This document shows positions 58,401 through 64,000 of a stretch of 64,000 bases of DNA, one piece after another. The stretch is from NCBI RefSeq assembly GCF_964275005.1, contig NC_092698.1, positions 24,727,037 through 24,791,036 of the forward strand, written 5' to 3'. The number at the start of each line of letters is the position of its first letter. Within the stretch, counting starts at the first letter, position 1. This stretch comes from Diadema setosum (Eukaryota > Echinodermata > Echinoidea > Diadematoida > Diadematidae). A program made the position numbers and the translations under genes. Below the pieces are notes generated by a model. That model made no database searches. It had not been told where the DNA came from and worked only from the letters and a program-made list of their open reading frames with translations.

Positions 58401-59752
58401 GTTAAGTAGGCCTTATTAGATATCCTATCTGCCTGCTTAGAGTTCAATTTGTAATTTTCTCTTTAACTTTAACATATGAAATTCAACGGATAAAAACGTT
58501 TTGTCTTAGTGGGTTTTTTTTTATCGCAGCGATTCACCTCGATTTCAGTAGCTTGTGTTTGTAAAATTGTTCTTCTCAAAACAGTACATTTTTCATGAAA
58601 TAGAAAAGTTACATTCATGGATGCATCTTCTTTTCCCAAATTCTTAACGCTGCCTTAATTGACGATTACAGTATTTTCTGTATTTTTTTTATTATTTCAA
58701 CACCTTTGCAGATGACTAGTCCCCCCCCCCATATCATGTAAAGCAGGTGTGCACTACAACATTGACCATTTTATGAATAAGTTTCTTGTAGTTAACTTCA
58801 TTTCATACCTGGATATTTTTCTAGTTGGTTGATTTGAATGTCCACATCATTTGGGCCTTGCAGATAGGGAAACGCGGATGTTTTGGCACTTTCGAAAGTA
58901 ATGTTGAAATATCTCATGCACTTTTTCTGAATTTTGTTTATTTTTTTACAAACACTCACATACGCAAACACAATTAAAGATCTTATGACCCCTTCAGGGG
59001 ATGAGGGAGGGCAATTGACGGGGTAATACCCTAGCAACTCCCCTTTTCTATCTCTTATACCATCGTTATGCCATTATCTGGACACCCTATACAATTAATT
59101 GGTCTACAGGTGGCGCTGTTCATCCTGTCGGTCTCGTGGGCCTTCTTTGCCTAGTGTCGGTCTCGTGAGCCTCTTTTGCTTAGTGTCGGTCTCGTGAACC
59201 TCTTTTGCCCAGTGTCGGTCTCGTGAGCTTTCTTTGCTTAATGTCGGTCCCGTGAGCCTTTTGTGCGTAATGTCGAACTCATGGGCTGTATGACTCGTGG
59301 GCTTATTTTATTTGATGTCGAACTCATGGGTTTAATTTACTCAGTGTCGAACTCGTGGGCTGTATAACTGGTGGGCTGTATGACTTGTGAGCTGTATGAC
59401 TCGTCGGCTGTATGACTTGTGATCTGTATGACTTGTGGGCTGTATGACTCGTGGGTGTCGGTCTCGTGACGTGCACCCAATGTAAAAACGTCCCACTGAA
59501 TAGTAGTTTTCTTGTAGTTTCTACTTTCTACTTAAATCTGTGATAATTTTCACAATGCATTTTAGGTACATGGCGAAGTGCTTAAGTGTGCTGGACAATG
59601 CCGAGAGCTTGTACGATGGATTAGCTGAGGAAACATCCTTACCTCGCCTCCGGAAGGCCGTGAATACCTGTATAAAAATAGTCAAGAGGCGACTGACCAA
59701 TTCAGCAGGTTATTTCTTAGATACGACGCTTACCTTCGACAGCGAAATGTAA
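50767..59752 (+). CDS. Cold-shock-domain protein with C-terminal alpha-helical module (unrecognised family)
   Basis: Five exons join in phase: 50767-51265, 54290-54582, 54886-55045, 56778-56916 and 59566-59752, giving 425 aa. ATG 50,767 is the first after an in-frame TAG (50,686). Residues ~25-98 form a cold-shock domain: GVVKSFLATHGYGFI with RNP1 GYGFI (37-41), RNP2-like VFFHH (56-60) and Y-box-like DHPRNH (66-71). Cold-shock domains bind single-stranded nucleic acid, usually RNA. Residues ~103-155 are a Glu/Asp/Ser linker. From ~167 on, exons 2-5 encode an almost wholly helical region ('RCLKEALKLYKEAYQLAQTDED', in pieces), rather like TPR or MIT helical hairpins; I do not recognise the family. 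No signal peptide or membrane span is seen. Introns hold a SINE with a hAT insertion, a TTAA MITE and a foldback element. A second copy of exon 2 lies at 60,914. Confidence 0.8.
52345..54165 (+). mobile_element. tRNA-derived SINE, split in its B box by a hAT element
   Basis: The tRNA-like head 'agagtggataaggcgg...aggacttgggttcgaat' has an A-box-like segment and the B-box-like GGTTCGAAT. It is followed by the body 'ttgcccacaatgtccctc', 'gtgtacaaataggtagct' and 'acctggcaatgctgag', and ends in a (TAA)n-type tail ('aataataataatctttatg'). This layout is recalled from sea-urchin-type SINEs. The head and body are separated by the 1.65-kb insertion at 52,388-54,033. It is not a functional tRNA gene. 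Confidence 0.7.
52388..54033. mobile_element. Non-autonomous hAT element with 8-bp target duplication
   Basis: The ends are CAGTGGCGTATCTAGGG and its complement CCCTAGATACGCCACTG, flanked by a perfect 8-bp repeat CTTGGGTT (52,380-52,387 and 54,034-54,041). Further inverted homology follows ('gccccgggcgcc'). An 8-bp duplication with CAG..CTG ends indicates hAT. The interior is non-coding: a purine-rich (GAA/AAAG) tract at 52,455-52,610, and diverged ~400-bp internal repeats containing 'ggctcgctcgctgcgctcg' (about 52,722, 53,568 and 53,818) and 'acggagcagcg(g/a)ctgcaattt' (two copies). Long Lys/Glu-type frames are artefacts. Confidence 0.85.
56099..56650. mobile_element. TTAA-flanked palindromic MITE with AGGACAAGTTCACC ends
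   Basis: AGGACAAGTTCACCTTCAT at the left is mirrored by '...atgaaggtgaacttgtcct' at the right, with TTAA on both sides (56,095-56,098 and 56,651-56,654). The inverted arms are ~180 bp and include 'ggattgagagaatg(t/c)agcaat' and 'ctggatgagaagactact' or complements. The centre is unique. It lies in intron 3 of the cold-shock gene; an older copy is at 25,619-26,580. Confidence 0.85.
57622..59468. mobile_element. Foldback element with arms made of ~29-bp tandem repeats
   Basis: The left arm (57,622-57,972) is a tandem array of units like 'CACGAGACCGACACTAGG' plus 'caaagaaggcc', preceded by 'acgagtcatac(a/g)gcc' units. The right arm (about 59,120-59,468) is the same array inverted ('gtgtcggtctcgtgggcc', 'ggctgtatgactcgtg'). 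The outermost CACGAGACCGACACCCACG is mirrored at the other end. The inner edges 'gacaggatgaacagcc' and 'gctgttcatcctgtc' also pair. The ~1.15-kb centre shows no transposase. The layout fits foldback or long-TIR DNA transposons. It ends 97 bp before the last coding exon of the cold-shock gene. Confidence 0.8.
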
Positions 59753-59984
59753 CCCACACACAACACAAGACAGTATTTGATCGGAGGGGTCGTTGGTGAA
59801 TCCCAAATTCAACATTCTGTAATTTTGTGACAAACTCAACGGATCGGTATGAACGGCACGTGTGCCATAATATTCAGCTGTCGTGCATGGACGATGGTTG
59901 ATAGATATTCGTTACCATTGAATGAATTCTCCTACTTAAAGTGTTAAACGCAGACAAAGGGAAACTGATCAGAAATGAATATCA

Positions 59985-60060
59985 TTTATTAGTGGAAATT
60001 GAGCAAAGAAAATGGGATCCTGACGGAATCCAATTTTCTTTGCTCAATTTTCCACTAATA
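59985..60060. repeat. Short near-perfect hairpin
   Basis: 'ttagtggaaattgagcaaag' then 'aaaatgggatcc' is mirrored by 'ggaatccaattttctttg' then 'ctcaattttccactaata', with only a few unpaired bases. It lies ~230 bp after the stop of the cold-shock gene. Its right arm is repeated in part at 60,070-60,090. Confidence 0.75.
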
Positions 60061-60092
60061 CTTAAAGTGTTAAATTTTCCACTAATACTTAA

Positions 60093-60468
60093 AGGGGATG
60101 GCTAGTAACTGATCAGTGGGAATCAGTGGGAATCGGTGGGAATGCTGGGGATGATTGTTCCAATCCTTGTGGGGTTCATTTAAGAGTATATTATATATCT
60201 ACTGTTGTGTGAAAATTATTTGCTTCAGAATGGTCTCATATTCAAGTAATGTGCAGTTTAATGTTTCCAGGTTAGCATGCCTGTACAGTGACGGGGCATT
60301 AAACTGCACATTACTTGAATATGAGACCGTTAATTCTGAAGCAAACAATTTTTACACAACAATAGATATAGGCCTATAATGTACTCTTAAATAAATCCCA
60401 CAAGAATTGGAACAATCATCCCCCAGCATTCCCACCGATTCCCACTGATCAGTTACTAGCCATCCCCT
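60093..60468. mobile_element. 376-bp almost fully palindromic MITE, TTAA-flanked
   Basis: AGGGGATGGCTAGTAACTG at the left and 'cagttactagccatcccct' at the right are perfect complements with TTAA outside (60,089-60,092 and 60,469-60,472). Complementarity continues nearly to the centre ('tttaatgtttccaggttagc'), for example 'ctcatattcaagtaatgtgc' against 'gcacattacttgaatatgag'. It is a third family with a TTAA|AGG boundary. Non-coding; a strong cruciform or hairpin candidate. Confidence 0.85.
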
Positions 60469-60913
60469 TTAAAGTGTTATTCACTATTTACCATTGGGAG
60501 CAGTGATTTAAAAAATGTTCAAAATATCACATTTTCTGCATGTGTGTAGGTCAGTAGTATCACAAAATACTATACCATATAAAATTATGCAATGAAGCCT
60601 AAAAAATAAGGAGATATGACTATTTTTCTCAATAAACCATACCTGTAGACTGTTTAGTCTAGAAACATTTTTATCATACCTATTGTTCACATTTTGTATA
60701 TTTAACAAAACTTAACGTTGATTACACAGATTTAAAATTATAGATTGGTTGTTTCTATCCCTAACTCACATTTCGGAACTATTTTGAAGCACTAAAGCTG
60801 GGGTTTTGTTTCATCTGCAAGTTGTAAATAATGTCTTTAAGAAAAAAATGAAAACATGAAAATTGAGAAGAAACAAGATAATGCATCTCTCTAACGTTAC
60901 GGCTTTTTAATAG

Positions 60914-61197
60914 ACGAACCCACGAGAACATCTGCGAGAGTAACTGCCCCTCCCGTCTCGGCATCAGTGGAGAAGAGGACTTTGGGGAATGGGCTTTTCA
61001 GGTCAGCTGATGACCATGGGGCTGGGTCGCAACAAAGGGTCCGCTGCCTCAAAGAAGCCCTGGAACTTTACAAGGAGGCCTGCCAGTTGGCTTGCACCGA
61101 CGAAGAAGGTGTTTCGGCGGCCAAGAACGTCGCCATGACTTCCCTGAAACTGGCCACCCTATACCGAGAACACGGCAACCATCCAAGCGGGGATAAG
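60914..61197 (+). CDS. Duplicate of the first helical exon of the cold-shock gene (partial)
   Basis: Acceptor 'tttttaatag|ACGAAC' and donor 'GATAAG|gtaggc' bound 284 nt with the same phases as exon 2 of the upstream gene (in 1, out 0). The frame is open for 95 residues; by hand count about 62 are identical to exon 2. The best conserved part is 'RCLKEALELYKEACQLACTD' and 'VSAAKNVAMTSLKLATLYRE'. The 5' third has diverged, including loss of the Trp in 'EDWQER'. No second cold-shock exon is seen between the upstream stop (59,752) and this exon. It may be an alternative C-terminal cassette, the start of a tandem paralogue extending beyond the window, or an orphan remnant. Open frame plus splice sites argue against long-dead sequence. 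Confidence 0.7.
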
Positions 61198-61368
61198 GTA
61201 GGCTAACACCGGTGAACACGCACTGTAAAAACATCGGTGTTAGATTTAACACCATGGGTGTTAAATCTAACACCGATCAAACTTCAATAGAGGACCACAC
61301 CCACAGGTGTAGAAAATGTATTGTGACGGTGTTAAAAAGTGTTCGCCTGGCACTTCGTGGTGTTAATT

Positions 61369-63806
61369 GGGTTAATGAATACACCTAACAATTCATCCAA
61401 TATTACTGAAGTTCGATGGGGCGATGCCTCCAGCAACACTCCCGCTGGCATGGCTGAAATTTTTAATGACTTCTTCTCTTCAATTGGACAAAATCTTTCT
61501 CAAAATATTCCTCTTTCTAGTAAAACTTTTACTGATTTTTTAGATACACCTAACTCCAAAACTATATTTTTTGACCCTACATATAAAGAAGAAATAGTAA
61601 GGATTGTTGCCAATTTGAAAGAAGGAAAAAGTCCTGGCCACGACGGAATTGATAACCACCTGATAAAAAACATAATTCCTCAAATAGTGGATCCCTTAGT
61701 ACATATTATCAATTCATCGCTTACAACTGGCCATGTGCCAAATAGCATGAAAATTGCGAAAGTAATTCCTATTTTCAAGAAAGGGGAGAAGGATGATGTC
61801 AACAATTATAGACCTATATCTTTATTATCTTCTATCTCCAAGATTCTTGAAAAAATAGTTTACATCCGGACAGTACGTTTTCTTAAAACCTGTGACATAT
61901 TTTCAAATGTTCAATTTGGATTCAGGGAAAACCACAGCACAACACACGCATTACTCGCCCTCATCGACAAAGTCACACACGCACTTGACACATTTTCACA
62001 CACGATAGGTATCTTCTTGGACTTCTCCAAGGCCTTTGACACGATTAACCATGGAATACTTCTCGCAAAATTATCCCATTATGGCATACGTGGAAAGGCC
62101 TTGGAGTGGTTCACGAGTTACCTATCAAATAGATCCCAATTTGTACATGTCAATGGTTTTGATTCTCAAAATAAAACGATAACATGTGGTGTCCCACAAG
62201 GGAGCTTACTAGGCCCGTTGTTATTCATTATTTATATCAATGATTTTCATAGATCCTCGGAGAAACTATCATTCATATTATTCGCGGATGACTCTAACCT
62301 TTTCTTTTCCCATCCCGACCCAAATATCTTAGCAAGAACAGTAAATGAAGAACTGAAAAAGGTTATACAATGGATATACGCAAATAAATTGTCACTTAAT
62401 ATTCAAAAAACAAAATTTATGCTTTTTAGTAACTCTTTACATAGCCTCCCGGGCAATATATCATTTGATACTACTCCCCTAGAAGAAGTTTCTACTTTTA
62501 AATTTCTTGGTGTTTGCGTTGATAACAAGCTTTCATGGAGGAATCATATTGATAGCATATGTAAAACTATTTCACGAAACATTGGCGTAATGAACAGATT
62601 AAAATATTATCTTCCTTTATGTGTATTATTAACTCTTTACTCTAGTTTGATACTACCGTATCTAAACTACGGGATTCTTGCTTGGGGTAATACATATCAG
62701 ATATTACTTGATAAACTTTTTTTATTGCAAAAGAAAGCACTCAGAACTGTTTTTAACCTAACTACACGAGAACATACAGATCCTTTGTTTTTTTACCATA
62801 AAATACTAAAAATAAAAGATTTGTATGTGTTTCAACTTGGTCAGTTCATGTTTAATTATAACAGCAACTTTTTACCCAAAATATTTCACGACTCTTTTCA
62901 TCGAAACAGTCATGTACATAACTATCCTACGCGACGATCCAACGAATTCCATCTTCCATTCATGAGAACCGTACATGCCCAAAATACATTTCTGTATACC
63001 GGACCCAGACTTTGGAATAATCTAGATAATAGCTTAAAAGACTCACCCTCATTCCTCACATTTAAATACAAATTCAGAAAACATTTGTTATCTACTTATA
63101 ATTCTAGATAATCTGAATTAATTGTTTTAATTTATGCTTGAGGTTTCACCTGTCCTGATGTCGCAGCACTTGGCGTGTTCTGTATGCAGACCTCTCTTCT
63201 CTCTTTATTCTTCTTTCCTCTTCCTTCCTGTCTTTGTTCCTCGTAGACTTGTATTGTCACCGTCTTCTCTCTTCTCGGTACTGTCTCGCGTCGTATATGT
63301 GTGTGGGTAACTGAATGTCTGTACGAGTGTGTCGTCCTTCTTATATTTTCCCGGTACACCAGTTCAATGAACACCGTCTGGGCATTAGCATTGATACTTA
63401 TTTCCTATTATTGTCGAAGCCAGCGTATAGCTATATTTTTACAAACGACTTAAGTAATCTATATTTAATATAAATGCTGTAAGAAAATAATAAAACAAAC
63501 TTGAACAATATATTGCTTACTCATCAATTATCTAGGGATCCACGTCCTACAAGCTTTGCTTTTTTGTGGATCGCTATTTTCCAAAATTGAAGTTATTTTC
63601 TGAAAGCTCGCGAAGTATACATGTATACGCATCGTTCCTTCTGATTATTGTACATATGTTGATGTATATAATTTATTTCGTATATTACAAGAACCTTTTG
63701 TAAAAGTGTAGACAATATCATTTTATGATATGTATACTTTGCATTACGTTTTGATTTTCTTTGATTGGAAATAAACTATGATTGAACTTGAACTTGAACT
63801 TGAACT
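61369..63806 (+). mobile_element. 5'-truncated LINE (CR1/Jockey group) with intact RT frame and target duplication
   Basis: The insertion is flanked by TGTTAATT (61,361-61,368 and 63,807-63,814), a plausible 8-bp target-site duplication. It lacks the 5' end, so the endonuclease domain is missing, but keeps a complete reverse-transcriptase frame, a T/C-rich 3' untranslated region with AATAAA (63,769) and a 3' tail of repeated TTGAAC/AACTTG units. Truncation at the 5' end and a short repeat tail are typical of target-primed reverse transcription in CR1/L2/Jockey relatives. The unbroken 578-codon frame implies a recent insertion. Confidence 0.9.
61375..63111 (+). CDS. Reverse transcriptase of the truncated LINE (ORF2 C-terminal part)
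   Basis: It encodes the RNA-dependent DNA polymerase of a non-LTR retrotransposon. The frame from ATG 61,375 to TAA gives 578 aa. It begins in the linker before the RT domain ('AEIFNDFFSSIGQ') and then shows the RT blocks: 'GKSPGHDGIDNHLIK', 'VIPIFKKGEKDDVNNYRPIS', 'FGFRENHSTTHAL', 'FLDFSKAFDTINH', 'GVPQGSLLGPLLFIIYIND' and the catalytic FADD in 'FILFADDSNLF'. The thumb and C-terminal part follow ('LGVCVDNKLSWRNHI', 'LLQKKALRTVF', 'NYPTRRSNEFHLP', 'GPRLWNNL'). The apurinic-type endonuclease and any ORF1 are absent, so the copy cannot move by itself. The first codons may derive from the truncation point rather than a native start. Confidence 0.92.
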   Translation: MNTPNNSSNITEVRWGDASSNTPAGMAEIFNDFFSSIGQNLSQNIPLSSKTFTDFLDTPNSKTIFFDPTYKEEIVRIVANLKEGKSPGHDGIDNHLIKNIIPQIVDPLVHIINSSLTTGHVPNSMKIAKVIPIFKKGEKDDVNNYRPISLLSSISKILEKIVYIRTVRFLKTCDIFSNVQFGFRENHSTTHALLALIDKVTHALDTFSHTIGIFLDFSKAFDTINHGILLAKLSHYGIRGKALEWFTSYLSNRSQFVHVNGFDSQNKTITCGVPQGSLLGPLLFIIYINDFHRSSEKLSFILFADDSNLFFSHPDPNILARTVNEELKKVIQWIYANKLSLNIQKTKFMLFSNSLHSLPGNISFDTTPLEEVSTFKFLGVCVDNKLSWRNHIDSICKTISRNIGVMNRLKYYLPLCVLLTLYSSLILPYLNYGILAWGNTYQILLDKLFLLQKKALRTVFNLTTREHTDPLFFYHKILKIKDLYVFQLGQFMFNYNSNFLPKIFHDSFHRNSHVHNYPTRRSNEFHLPFMRTVHAQNTFLYTGPRLWNNLDNSLKDSPSFLTFKYKFRKHLLSTYNSR

Positions 63807-64000
63807 TGTTAATTTGACACAGTGGCTGGTGATATTTTTGACACTGCGCTAGAGTTAATTCAATAATGACACCGCATGGTGTTGATTTGATATTGGTGGT
63901 GTTAATTTCAATGGTATAACACCCGTCCAGCTTCAATAGGGGACCACACCAACTGATGTTACTGTGGTGTAAATGTATTTACAGATTTTTTCAAAAATCA

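Larger units (their letters stand above)
61221..63985. mobile_element. MITE with CACTGTAAAAAC-type ends and GGTGTTA motifs, split by a LINE
   Basis: The left part runs from 'cactgtaaaaacatcggtg' and the right part ends 'ggtgtaaatgtatttacag', an imperfect inverted pair. GGTGTTA/TAACACC motifs recur on both sides, including the palindromic 'ggtgttaaatctaacacc'. The segment 'acttcaatagaggaccacacc' (left) is nearly repeated as 'gcttcaataggggaccacacc' (right). The LINE at 61,369-63,806 separates the two parts. The right boundary is near the window end and approximate. Confidence 0.6.

Overview
The window is eukaryotic and animal. Its genes are split by long introns with GT-AG junctions, it is AT-rich by eye, and it is packed with short inverted-repeat transposons. 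The repeats (a tRNA-derived SINE head followed by a 'cttgcccacaatgtccctc' body, TTAA-flanked palindromic MITEs, hAT-, pogo- and CR1/Jockey-like elements) and the gene sequences suggest a marine invertebrate deuterostome. An echinoderm, perhaps a sea urchin, fits best; this is inference, not proof. No rRNA, tRNA gene, CRISPR array, LTR element or endogenous retrovirus was recognised.

Layout. 1-16,142: no supported gene; intergenic DNA with nested MITEs, microsatellites and a repeat carrying nuclear-receptor-type DR1 motifs. 16,143-22,700 (minus): MRPL45, the mitochondrial large-subunit ribosomal protein mL45, reconstructed in seven exons (330 aa). 22,701-22,905: a 205-bp divergent promoter with a CACGTG E-box. 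22,906-32,927 (plus): a five-exon, 210-aa single-RRM protein resembling yeast Nop6, a ribosome-biogenesis factor. 32,928-37,781: convergent intergenic DNA with MITEs. 37,782-45,918 (minus): NACA, the nascent polypeptide-associated complex alpha subunit, in six coding exons with a one-base frame disturbance in exon 2; a probable non-coding first exon lies near 47.7 kb. 45.9-50.8 kb: promoter and repeats. 50,767-59,752 (plus): a five-exon, 425-aa gene joining an N-terminal cold-shock domain to an acidic linker and a C-terminal alpha-helical module that I do not recognise. 60,914-61,197 (plus): a diverged duplicate of the first helical exon of that gene, intact and with good splice sites, followed by a young 5'-truncated LINE (61,369-63,806) inserted in a MITE.

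Three of the four genes act in protein synthesis or ribosome biology (mitoribosome, probable nucleolar RRM factor, ribosome-associated chaperone). The fourth is a probable RNA-binding protein of unknown role. MRPL45 and the RRM gene share a divergent promoter, so co-expression is plausible.

Most interesting: (i) the cold-shock plus helical-module gene with a duplicated, phase-compatible exon downstream of its stop codon; (ii) a ~210-bp tandem repeat in the RRM-gene intron that copied the 5' splice site and made two perfect recursive-splice-type junctions; (iii) a foldback element whose arms are ~29-bp tandem repeats, 97 bp upstream of a coding exon; (iv) a hAT element with a perfect 8-bp target duplication inside the B box of a SINE; (v) the frame disturbance in NACA.
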